A stretch of DNA of 64,000 nt from the NCBI GenBank assembly GCA_035701825.1, contig DASSRK010000140.1, forward strand, positions 1-64,000, in the 5' to 3' direction. Position numbers and translations under genes: made by a program. Of this stretch, positions 38,613 to 46,481 are shown one piece after another; positions within the stretch are counted from its first letter, which is position 1; every line of letters begins with the position of its first letter. The stretch comes from CADEED01 sp035701825 (GTDB lineage: Bacteria; Pseudomonadota; Gammaproteobacteria; Steroidobacterales; Steroidobacteraceae). The notes beneath the pieces are model-generated. The model was not told the origin of the DNA. It was given only the letters and a program-made list of their open reading frames with translations, and ran no database searches.

Positions 38613-40205
38613 ATGAAATGGATTCTTTGTGCGAGCTTGCTGGTATCACTGCAGGCGATGACCGAGGCGCGGGCCTACGAAGCGGACATCCACTACTCGA
38701 CTACCTACGTGCTCGCCCGCGCGGCCGGGTGGCCGGAAACCGATGCGCTGACCATCGCCAGTGCGAACCAAGGCGTGGACGAGAACCCGGACACGGTCGC
38801 CGCGCTCGAAGTGGACACGACTCCCAGCGCGTCCTCGGCACGCTTCGTCGCGAGCTCATTCCACCAGGCCGGGAAGAACCTGGAGTTGCACTGCTTCAGC
38901 GAGATTGGTGGACAGCCAGGCGTGATCTCCGAGGACGTTCGCAAGGTCATGGCGGGCCACTTCGCGGATGTGCCGCGGCGTGATGACGATCCCCGCAGCC
39001 ACGCCAAACGGATGATTGCGCTGGGCGCCGCCCTGCACTGCCAGCAGGATGCGTATTCACACGTGGATTTTGGCGGTGCGTGCGGCGCGTACCCCGGTAG
39101 CTGCTCTGGGCATACCTACGAGAATTTGCTCGACCAGGTGGTGTTCGGCCTGCTGAAGAAGCACTACTTCAACCCGGACCATCCCGCGGTGTCCGGTCCG
39201 TGGCTCCTGCAAGCACTGCAGGGGACCGTGAACGAGCTGGTGGCGCATCGTCCCGGGACTTCCCGGCGATCGGTGCCGGCCAGCCGGTTGGCCGCCCTGT
39301 CCCAGGCCCTGCGTGAATCCGGTCTCCAACTACCCGACGAAGCGCGCCGCGATTGCAATCGCTACGTCGCCGGCAAGTGGCTGGCCGATTACCTGGACTC
39401 CGCCCGGGAGCCAGCTCGGCTCGACACGCGGACAACACTCGCGCCGGCAGTTGCGATCACCTGCAAGAACCCGTCGCTCGCGTCGGCGACCGTCGTCACC
39501 ATACCCGCTCCGCGTTATCCGCGGCTGAATGCCGATGCTTCACCGTATCTCGTGCGGGCTGATGGCGGCTATCAACGCGTCGGCGAAGGAGTCGTGAGTG
39601 CCTCGTTGCCGGCCGTCGCCGCGCCCCGCCATGCCCGCCAGGCAAAGCTGCAGCTTTCGCACTGGAGCCAGCTGCTGGCCTTGCCGCTGGTCACGAACGC
39701 GCTTCCGCCGGCAACTGGCAGGGACACCGCGGGGAACCCGGCACGCAGTTCGCGAAACTCACCCAGCGAACGAAACGGAGGTCGCATGACGAACGATGAA
39801 ATCCTCCTGGTCCAGCGGAGCTGGAACCAGGTGTTGCCGATCAGGGAAGAAGCGGCCGAGCTCTTCTACCGCAAGCTCTTCGAACTGGACCCCGGCCTGC
39901 GCCGGCTGTTCACCGGCAACATGGAACAGCAGGGCGCCAGGCTCATGCAGATGATCACCACCGCGGTGGGGACGCTGGATCGCCTCGATGTGCTGTTGCC
40001 CGTGGTGCGCGTGCTGGGCCAACGGCACAGCACCTACGGCGTGCGCGACGAGCACTACGACACCGTCGCGACGGCGCTGCTGTGGACGCTCGAGCAGGGC
40101 TTGCGTGAACACTTCACGCCCGAGGTGAAGGCCGCCTGGACCCGGGTCTACGGCGTGCTGTCGCAGGTGATGCGCACGCCGCACGACGCGCCTCGCGCCG
40201 CCTGA
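38613..40205 (+). CDS. In-frame fusion: secreted DUF6765-like domain plus globin
   Basis: A 530-residue uninterrupted frame. Residues 1-21 are a signal peptide; about 22-380 are a His/Asp-rich domain (ADIHYSTTYVLARAAGW, LHCQQDAYSHVDFGG) resembling DUF6765 and distantly zinc-dependent phospholipase C. Residues 392-530 are a complete single-domain globin. The joining segment (about 365-391; TGRDTAGNPARSSRNSPS) reads like translated intergenic DNA, and GGAGG with an ATG at 39786 precedes the globin. So either the protein is a true fusion or the upstream gene has lost its stop codon and the globin is made separately. Confidence 0.7.
   Translation: MKWILCASLLVSLQAMTEARAYEADIHYSTTYVLARAAGWPETDALTIASANQGVDENPDTVAALEVDTTPSASSARFVASSFHQAGKNLELHCFSEIGGQPGVISEDVRKVMAGHFADVPRRDDDPRSHAKRMIALGAALHCQQDAYSHVDFGGACGAYPGSCSGHTYENLLDQVVFGLLKKHYFNPDHPAVSGPWLLQALQGTVNELVAHRPGTSRRSVPASRLAALSQALRESGLQLPDEARRDCNRYVAGKWLADYLDSAREPARLDTRTTLAPAVAITCKNPSLASATVVTIPAPRYPRLNADASPYLVRADGGYQRVGEGVVSASLPAVAAPRHARQAKLQLSHWSQLLALPLVTNALPPATGRDTAGNPARSSRNSPSERNGGRMTNDEILLVQRSWNQVLPIREEAAELFYRKLFELDPGLRRLFTGNMEQQGARLMQMITTAVGTLDRLDVLLPVVRVLGQRHSTYGVRDEHYDTVATALLWTLEQGLREHFTPEVKAAWTRVYGVLSQVMRTPHDAPRAA
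39786..40205 (+). CDS. Single-domain globin, internal start of the fused frame
   Basis: A 139-residue globin, counted from the internal ATG. GGAGG lies six bases upstream of it, the best Shine-Dalgarno in this stretch. It shows the Vitreoscilla-haemoglobin / flavohaemoglobin-type pattern: AAELFYRKLFELDPGLRRLF (B helix to C), a distal Gln in MEQQGARLMQM, and the proximal His in GQRHSTYGV. It would bind oxygen, NO or serve redox sensing in the cytoplasm. If only the fusion were made, the signal peptide would carry the globin out of the cytoplasm, which is unusual; this favours an independent start. Confidence 0.72.
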   Translation: MTNDEILLVQRSWNQVLPIREEAAELFYRKLFELDPGLRRLFTGNMEQQGARLMQMITTAVGTLDRLDVLLPVVRVLGQRHSTYGVRDEHYDTVATALLWTLEQGLREHFTPEVKAAWTRVYGVLSQVMRTPHDAPRAA

Positions 40206-40219
40206 CTGGCGCGACGGCT

Positions 40220-40810
40220 TCAGCGTTCCTTGTACACCGTGTCGACGGCCAGGCCCGCCGCGAGCAGCAGGGTGCTCTGCTGGGGCGATGGAGAGCCGTT
40301 CAACGCGATGATGTAGTTGTCGGCCGAAGTGAACAGCTCCTTGCCGACGCCAGCCCATTTCTTGGTGATGCTGCCGATTTCCTGCTCGCTCTTGTCGAGG
40401 AAACGGAAGTTCCATCCCTTCCAGTCCCCCTTGACCAGCGCGATCTCGTTGTCCGCCGCGTCATGTACGCGGAATGCGCCGCCCAGCGAGAACGCCTTGC
40501 TCTTCATCCAGCCGATGTTGTTGCCGTTGCGATCGAGGATGTCGATGCGCGAGCGGAACATCGTGAAGCCGCGCTGGATCGAGAACAGCAACGCGCTCTC
40601 GTTCTCGGCGTTGTCGCCCGAGTAGACGAAGATCTTCGTCGGCAGCATCTGCTTGCCGATCAGCAAGCGCAGCACCTGGATCAGCGCACCCGGTTTTTCC
40701 TGGGCAATCCCGATCTGGTGCTGCGATTCCGGATCCAGGATGTCGTACGCACCCGACAGCTTCATGAATCCGACGTGCTCACGGATGAAGTACGACTGAC
40801 GGTCCAGCAT
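40220..40810 (-). CDS. LURP-one-related / tubby-like C-terminal (scramblase-like) protein
   Basis: A 196-residue beta-rich protein. The pattern YFIREHVGFMKLSGAYDILD, FRSRIDILDRNGNNIG and FRFLDKSEQEIGSITKKWAG is characteristic of the LURP-one-related family, which shares the 12-strand barrel with tubby and phospholipid scramblases. No signal peptide or TM helix. Bacterial function unknown. It ends 14 bases from the converging globin gene. Confidence 0.82.
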   Translation of the reverse strand: MLDRQSYFIREHVGFMKLSGAYDILDPESQHQIGIAQEKPGALIQVLRLLIGKQMLPTKIFVYSGDNAENESALLFSIQRGFTMFRSRIDILDRNGNNIGWMKSKAFSLGGAFRVHDAADNEIALVKGDWKGWNFRFLDKSEQEIGSITKKWAGVGKELFTSADNYIIALNGSPSPQQSTLLLAAGLAVDTVYKER

Positions 40811-40882
40811 GGGATCTCCCGTTGTAGTTGGAATCGCGGGCGCAGCGATACTACAGGCTTTGCCGGGGACCCGTTGACGCGG

Positions 40883-42580
40883 TTAGGCGAGCAGGATCTT
40901 GCGCGCCTCCCCTTCCGGGTCATCCACCATGCGGCACTCGTTGTCCCAGATCATCGTGCGATTCGTCTTGGGATCGGTGGGCTGCCATTTGAGCCCGGGC
41001 AGGCTCGGATTGCCCGTGGCGGCGAACGTGGCCCATGACGACGCCATCTTCTTCGCCAGCGCCTGCGCTTCGGGCGTGTTTCCGGTGCCTTGTTCGCAGC
41101 GCTTGGTATTGTCGAAGCAGAATTGCAGTTCGGCGGTGTGCCACGCGCCCGGTTGCCCGTCGAGGATCGGCGTCTGCCACGTGAAGTAGTACGTGTACGC
41201 CGGCGCGGCATCGAGCGCGTGCTTGAACCCCGCCATTTTCACGACGTTGTTGCGGATCGAAAGTCCGTTGAGCCCGCCCTGTCCGCTGCACATGTAAGAG
41301 AGCGTGCGAATCGACTTGTTCGGGTAGGCCTTCTTGAGCGCGCTGACGATGGCGCCGGCCTTCTCTTCTCCATACGCCTTGGTGAGATTGGCACGCCACT
41401 CCTCTTCGGTGGGCCGCCGCGACATGATGTTGCCCTCTTCGCTGACCGAGCCGATGAGCATCGGCACATCCTTCGAGACCGTGGGCGCAGCGTCGAAGAA
41501 CGAGCGCATGTTGACGATCTTGCCGTCGACGCAGGGCGACCAGCCCACGCGCGGGGTCCCCGGCGCGCCCGGTCCCATCATGGGAGGTCCCGGGGGATTG
41601 ATCTTGGCGGCGGCCGCGCTGCCCGCGGCGAAGAGCTTCGCCCACTCCATCTTCTGCAGCGAGGCGATGTCGTCGGGCGCGAGACCGAGTTCTTTCATCG
41701 TCTGGCGTGCGAGCTCGCGCTGCTGGTCGCGGCTCGGAATGTTGCCGCCGCCGCCCGATTGCGCGGCCGCGCGATGGAACAGACCCGCCGCGGAGGGCAT
41801 GCCCATCAGCGTGGTCACCTTCGATCCACCACCGGACTGCCCATAGATCATGACGCGATCGGGATCGCCGCCGAAATTGGCGATGTTCTCGTGGACCCAG
41901 CGCAGGGCCGCGACGAGATCCGTCATGCCGACGTTCGCGGAATCTTCGTAGGCCGCACCACCGATCTCCGCCGCATCGAAGAACCCGAGGATGTTGAGGC
42001 GATGATTGACGGAGACCTGGACCACGTCGTGATGGCGCGCCATCTGCGCGCCCTCATGCGACGGCAGCTCGTACGAGGAGCCGAAGCTGTAGCCGCCGCC
42101 GTGGAAGTAGACCATCACGGGGCGCTTGCCGGTGAGGCTCGAGGTCCAGATGTTGAGCTTGAGCATGTCCTCGCTCATCCACCCGTCATCCCAATCCTGG
42201 ATGAAGGTCTGTTCGGTGCTGGTCCACGGGTGCGTGTTCTGCGGACAGTTCGCGCCGTAGACCAGCGCGGGATACTCGTCCGTCCACGGGGTCGGCGGCT
42301 TCAGCGGTAGCCAGCGATTCTCGCCCGCGGTCGTCTGGCCGTATGGAATTCCCTTGAAGGTGAATACACCGCCGTCGAGATAGCCGCGCACCTTGCCGTA
42401 CTGGGTCTTCGCGATCGCCGAGCGTGGCGTGGTCAGGTTTCCCGGGCCCTGGTGGGCAGCGGTCTTGACGCTGTCCGATGCGGCAGCGAAGTTCGTCGCG
42501 GCAACGCCGACACCCGCCGTGGAGGAAAGAATCAGCGCTTCGCGCCGGGTGAGTCGTGCGCGCTTCGTCGGGTCGGCCAT
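40883..42580 (-). CDS. Tat-exported type B carboxylesterase
   Basis: A 565-residue alpha/beta hydrolase with a twin-arginine start (RARLTRREALIL). Typical family blocks: DEDCLKLN-like SEDMLKLNIW, PVMVYFHGGGY, then VMIYGQSGGGSKV with Ser249 (note Gln for the usual Glu before Ser), SEEGNIMS, and His481 in GAWHTAEL. It hydrolyses carboxylic esters in the periplasm; substrate unknown. The start is divergent from the haem lipoprotein with about 140 bases between. Confidence 0.9.
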   Translation of the reverse strand: MADPTKRARLTRREALILSSTAGVGVAATNFAAASDSVKTAAHQGPGNLTTPRSAIAKTQYGKVRGYLDGGVFTFKGIPYGQTTAGENRWLPLKPPTPWTDEYPALVYGANCPQNTHPWTSTEQTFIQDWDDGWMSEDMLKLNIWTSSLTGKRPVMVYFHGGGYSFGSSYELPSHEGAQMARHHDVVQVSVNHRLNILGFFDAAEIGGAAYEDSANVGMTDLVAALRWVHENIANFGGDPDRVMIYGQSGGGSKVTTLMGMPSAAGLFHRAAAQSGGGGNIPSRDQQRELARQTMKELGLAPDDIASLQKMEWAKLFAAGSAAAAKINPPGPPMMGPGAPGTPRVGWSPCVDGKIVNMRSFFDAAPTVSKDVPMLIGSVSEEGNIMSRRPTEEEWRANLTKAYGEEKAGAIVSALKKAYPNKSIRTLSYMCSGQGGLNGLSIRNNVVKMAGFKHALDAAPAYTYYFTWQTPILDGQPGAWHTAELQFCFDNTKRCEQGTGNTPEAQALAKKMASSWATFAATGNPSLPGLKWQPTDPKTNRTMIWDNECRMVDDPEGEARKILLA

Positions 42581-42730
42581 GCATCCCCCTTTGATTGGAT
42601 TGCCGCTGGGTGGGCAAACATTCTAGAGGGCCGGCCGCGGCAATCGGCATATCGGATTCGCGAGTGTGCGAGTTCCATTTGCGTATCTCTGCGAGGGAAA
42701 GAGCGTCGCGCTCGTGGCATGCTTCGCGCC

Positions 42731-45412
42731 ATGAACCCGTTGAACCCCTGCATCAAAGTCATTTCGGCCACTGCATTCGTACTGCTGGCAGCCTGTTCCA
42801 ACCCGAAGCCGTCGCCCGAGAAAACCGCCGCGGCACCCGCCGCCGCTGTCACCACGCCGCCGCCGATCATCAAGGCGCTCCCCCCCGCCGACAGCATCGC
42901 CACCATGCAGATGCCGGGCGGATACAAGCTCGAGCCGGTGCTCACCGAGCCCGACATCGCCGAGCCCGTGATGATCGCCTTCGATGGCAACGGCCGCATG
43001 TACGTGGCCGAGATGCGCACCTACATGCAGGACGCGGACGCCAAGGGCGAGCAGCAGCCGTTCAGCCGCGTCTCGCGCCACGAGGACACCGACGGCGACG
43101 GCGTGTACGACAAGCACACCGTGTTCGCGGACAAACTACTGCTGCCGCGCATCCTGCTGCCGCTCGACGACCGCATCATCATCGGCGAGACCAACAGCGA
43201 CGATCTCTACATCTACCGCGACAAGGACGGCGACGGCGTCTCCGACGAGAAGACCCTGTGGTACGCCGGCGGCCCGCGCGGCGGCAACATGGAGCACCAG
43301 CCGAACGGACTCGTCTGGGCGCTGGACAACGGTATCTACTGCACCTACTACGACTACCGGCTGCGCTTCGGCGCCGACGGCAAGGCGATCAAGGAGCCCA
43401 TCCCGGTCAATGGCGGTCAGTGGGGACTCACGCAGGACGACTGGGGCAAGGTGTGGTTCGTCAACGCCGGCAACGAGACCGGGCCCGTGCACTTCCAGCA
43501 GCACATCATTTACGGACAATTCACCGGGCCCGGCGAGCAGGTCGGCGAGTACAAGACCGTGTGGCCGATCGCGCGCATGCCCGACGTGCAGGGCGGTCCC
43601 GGCCAGCTGCGGCCCGACAACACGCTCAATCACTTCACCGCCACCAGCGGCCAGGCCATTTTCCGCGGCGACCGGTTGCCCGAGGATCTGCGCGGCGACC
43701 TGTTGTTCGCCGAGCCCGTGGGACGCTTGATCCGGCGCACGAAGATCACGGTGGAAGACGGCATCACGCGGCTCGCCAATCCTTACGAGCAGGAGCACGG
43801 CGAGTTCATCCGTGCCACCGATCCGCTGTTCCGCCCGGTGAACATGACCACGGCGCCCGACGGCACTCTTTATATAGTGGACATGTACCGGGGCATCATC
43901 CAGCAGGGGGAATGGACCCGGAAGGGGTCCTACCTGCGCGAGCAGATCGATGCGCTGAAGATGGAGATGCAGACCGGCCGCGGGCGCATCTACCGGCTGA
44001 GTCATGCAGGCTTCGAGCGCGGTCCGCAACCGCGGATGCTGGACGAAACTCCGGCGCAGTGGGTGCAGCATCTGTCGAATCCGAATGGCTGGTGGCGCGA
44101 TACCGCGCAGAAGCTGCTGGTCCTGCGACGTGACAAGTCAGTGGTGCCGGCGCTCGAGAAGCTGGCGGCGGGCGATGCCGCGGACCCGCGCCCTCGCCTG
44201 CACGCGCTTTGGACCCTCGACGGTCTCGGGGCACTCAAGGACACGCTCATCCTGCGCGCGCTCAAGTCCGCCGATCCGCAGGTGCGGATCGCGGGACTGC
44301 GGCTCGCGGAGGCGCCGCTGCTCGCGAAGCCCGCTGCGCACGCGCCGCTGGCCGCGGCCATGCGGGCCGCGCTGCGCGACGCCGATCCGCGCGTCACCAT
44401 CCAGGCCATGCTGTCCGTGCGCCGCGCTGCGCTCCCGGATGCCAAGCAGGCGATCCAGGCCACCGCGGCGGCTTCGGCCTCCGCCGGCGTGTTCGCCATC
44501 AACGAGCAGCTGTGGGCCAACAACGAAGATCCTGAGCTCATCCGCCTGCTCGGCGTGAACGGGCTCAAGTCGTATCGTGCGGGCGCGACGCTCTACAACT
44601 CGGTGTGCTTCGCCTGTCACGGCCCGGATGGGCGCGGCGCGCCCGCGCCGGGCGCCCAAGGCCACACCCTCGCGCCGCCGCTCGCCGACTCGCGGCGCGT
44701 GCTGGGTGACGAACGCGCCGCGACTGCCATCGTGCTGCATGGCCTGCAGGGCAAGGTCGACGGCGTCGACTACGGCGCACCCATGGTGCCGATGGGTTCC
44801 TATTCCGATGCCGAGCTTGCGAACGTGCTCACCTACATCCGCAACAGCTTCGGCAACCGGGCACCCGCCGTGACACCGGCGGCCGTCGCCGCGCGCCGCG
44901 CCGCCGACGCGGCACGGTCCAACTACTGGACGCTGGACGAGCTCACGGCGCAGATACCGGCGCTCGCCGTGCCGCGCGAGCGGTTCAAGCGGCGCGCCGA
45001 ATGGAAGCTCGCCGTGAACATGGAACCGCGCAAGGACTCGCCGCCGGAAGCCATGCTCGATGGCGACCCGAAGACCCGGTACTTCACGCAGGGGTTCAAG
45101 CCATTCCCGGTGGAGTGGCTCACGGTCGAACTACCCGCCCGCAGCAGGATCATGGGCATCGACGTCGATTCCAGCGGCGAGAAAGGACCGGGCGGGAAGG
45201 ACCTGGGCTGGGCGCCGGCGTACAGCATCGAAGTGTCGGATGACGGCAAGAGCTGGAGCATGGCGGCGCCGCGCGTGGTGGGTGAACCCCATGCGCGGCT
45301 CAATTTCGCGGCGCCGGTCGAAGGCCGTTACCTGCGCATCACCATTACGGAGAAGGACGGATGGCAGCCGTGGGTGATCAGGGAGCTCAACCTCTACGGC
45401 GATGAAAGATGA
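42731..45412 (+). CDS. Lipoprotein with beta-propeller, HEAT-like repeats, CxxCH cytochrome c and discoidin domain
   Basis: An 893-residue lipoprotein (lipobox LLAACS; an ATG at 42719 adds four residues). Layout: a dehydrogenase-like beta-propeller (about 60-410; MYVAEMRTYMQDAD with DTDGDGVYDKHTVF), helical HEAT-like repeats (about 440-600), a cytochrome c domain with the haem motif C626FACH630 in CHGPDGRG, and a C-terminal F5/8-type domain (about 745-893). This plan is known as the PVC-type haem-binding CxxCH protein found mainly in Planctomycetes and Bacteroidetes, probably oxidising sugars or related compounds and passing electrons on. It carries one TTTATATAG word. Confidence 0.88.
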   Translation: MNPLNPCIKVISATAFVLLAACSNPKPSPEKTAAAPAAAVTTPPPIIKALPPADSIATMQMPGGYKLEPVLTEPDIAEPVMIAFDGNGRMYVAEMRTYMQDADAKGEQQPFSRVSRHEDTDGDGVYDKHTVFADKLLLPRILLPLDDRIIIGETNSDDLYIYRDKDGDGVSDEKTLWYAGGPRGGNMEHQPNGLVWALDNGIYCTYYDYRLRFGADGKAIKEPIPVNGGQWGLTQDDWGKVWFVNAGNETGPVHFQQHIIYGQFTGPGEQVGEYKTVWPIARMPDVQGGPGQLRPDNTLNHFTATSGQAIFRGDRLPEDLRGDLLFAEPVGRLIRRTKITVEDGITRLANPYEQEHGEFIRATDPLFRPVNMTTAPDGTLYIVDMYRGIIQQGEWTRKGSYLREQIDALKMEMQTGRGRIYRLSHAGFERGPQPRMLDETPAQWVQHLSNPNGWWRDTAQKLLVLRRDKSVVPALEKLAAGDAADPRPRLHALWTLDGLGALKDTLILRALKSADPQVRIAGLRLAEAPLLAKPAAHAPLAAAMRAALRDADPRVTIQAMLSVRRAALPDAKQAIQATAAASASAGVFAINEQLWANNEDPELIRLLGVNGLKSYRAGATLYNSVCFACHGPDGRGAPAPGAQGHTLAPPLADSRRVLGDERAATAIVLHGLQGKVDGVDYGAPMVPMGSYSDAELANVLTYIRNSFGNRAPAVTPAAVAARRAADAARSNYWTLDELTAQIPALAVPRERFKRRAEWKLAVNMEPRKDSPPEAMLDGDPKTRYFTQGFKPFPVEWLTVELPARSRIMGIDVDSSGEKGPGGKDLGWAPAYSIEVSDDGKSWSMAAPRVVGEPHARLNFAAPVEGRYLRITITEKDGWQPWVIRELNLYGDER

Positions 45413-45538
45413 GCCTTGCAGTCGCGATGCGTTGAATGTCGGACGAATCTGACGATCGCGTGCCGGCGAAATCCTATGGCCGGCCACCGTCATCACCGAC
45501 AATCTCGCGTCCGTGGCAGGAGCGAACGAACCGCAGGT

Positions 45539-45898
45539 ATGAACGCCGAACTTCAGAACGTGATGGACGAGGCCGTCCAGACGCTGGGCGATCTGCTATA
45601 CGTGGACGAGTCGCGGCTGCGGGTCCCGGAAAAGGATTGGACCGACCTGCTGCAGCAGGTCGCGGGCGGCGACACCAAGGCTTTCGGCTCACTCTACATG
45701 TGGACGCACGGCATCGTGTTTGCGCTCGCCATGCGGATCACCAAGCAACGCACCACGGCCGAACTCGTGACTGTCAAAGTGTTTGAAGACTTGTGGCATG
45801 AATCCGCGAACTACGACGCCGCGAGCGGCACAGTAGCGGCGTGGATCATGAATCTGGCGCGCTCGCGCTCAGTGCGGGCGTGTGGGGCCGAGCAATGA
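45539..45898 (+). CDS. ECF sigma-like protein containing region 2 only
   Basis: A 119-residue protein from the ATG at 45539. Residues 35-115 match sigma-70 region 2 of ECF factors: LLQQVAGGDTKAFGSLYMWTH, FALAMRITKQRTTAELVTVKVFEDLW and SGTVAAWIMNLARSRSV, the last being region 2.4. The protein stops directly after this point, so region 4 (the -35 binding helix-turn-helix) is absent. The stop overlaps the start of a ChrR-like gene (ATGA). I looked for region 4 in the other frames and saw none, because the anti-sigma gene begins at once. It may be a degenerate sigma or a two-part factor. Confidence 0.8.
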   Translation: MNAELQNVMDEAVQTLGDLLYVDESRLRVPEKDWTDLLQQVAGGDTKAFGSLYMWTHGIVFALAMRITKQRTTAELVTVKVFEDLWHESANYDAASGTVAAWIMNLARSRSVRACGAEQ

Positions 45899-46476
45899 GC
45901 AAGCATCTGGATCCGAAAACCTGCCGCGAGATCGAGCGCATCACCCTGTTCGCGCTGCGCACGTTGCCGTCCGAACAGGTGCCGGCCGTGGAAGTGCACC
46001 TGCGCGAATGCGACAGCTGCCGCGAGGAACTCGACCAGTTGCGGCCTCTCGTCGACTACTTCGTCGACAAGGACGGAAGCAGCACGCGGGCGCCGGCGTC
46101 CCTGCGCGAACGACTGGCGGCACGTATCGCCGACGCCGTCGGGCGCGAGATCGTGCTGCCGACCGGCCGCGCGGCCGAAGACCCCGATTGGGAGCAGGTG
46201 GCTCCCGGAATTGCCTGCAAACTGCTCGCCACGGACCCGGTGCGCGATCGCGTGAGCATGCTGGTGAGGCTCGCGCCCGGGGTCGAGTATCCGCCGCACA
46301 CGCACGCGGGCGTCGAGGAGCTTCACCTGCTCGAAGGCGAGCTGTGGATCGACGAGCGCAAGTTGGTGCCGGGTGAATACAATCGCGCCGAGCCCGGTAC
46401 CAACGATCGCCGCGTCTGGAGCGAGACCGGCTGCATGTGCGTGCTCATCACCTCTTCGAAGGACGTGCTCGGGTAG
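45895..46476 (+). CDS. ChrR-type zinc anti-sigma factor with cupin domain
   Basis: A 193-residue protein whose ATG overlaps the stop of the sigma-like gene. The N-terminal ZAS motif is HxxxCxxC at His35, Cys39, Cys42; the C-terminal cupin has His135, His137 and Glu141 in YPPHTHAGVEELHLLEGEL. In ChrR a fourth cupin ligand is a later His; here the matching stretch reads EPGTNDRRVW with no His, so the metal site may differ. ChrR holds its ECF sigma until singlet oxygen or similar stress changes the cupin. The partner here is the upstream region-2-only protein. Confidence 0.88.
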   Translation: MSKHLDPKTCREIERITLFALRTLPSEQVPAVEVHLRECDSCREELDQLRPLVDYFVDKDGSSTRAPASLRERLAARIADAVGREIVLPTGRAAEDPDWEQVAPGIACKLLATDPVRDRVSMLVRLAPGVEYPPHTHAGVEELHLLEGELWIDERKLVPGEYNRAEPGTNDRRVWSETGCMCVLITSSKDVLG

Positions 46477-46481
46477 TCGGA

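Noticed and set aside
45899..46376. A lost region 4 of the sigma-like gene in another frame after 45898
   Set aside because: The other frames give Arg-rich shadows with no helix-turn-helix; the anti-sigma coding frame is strong and starts at once.
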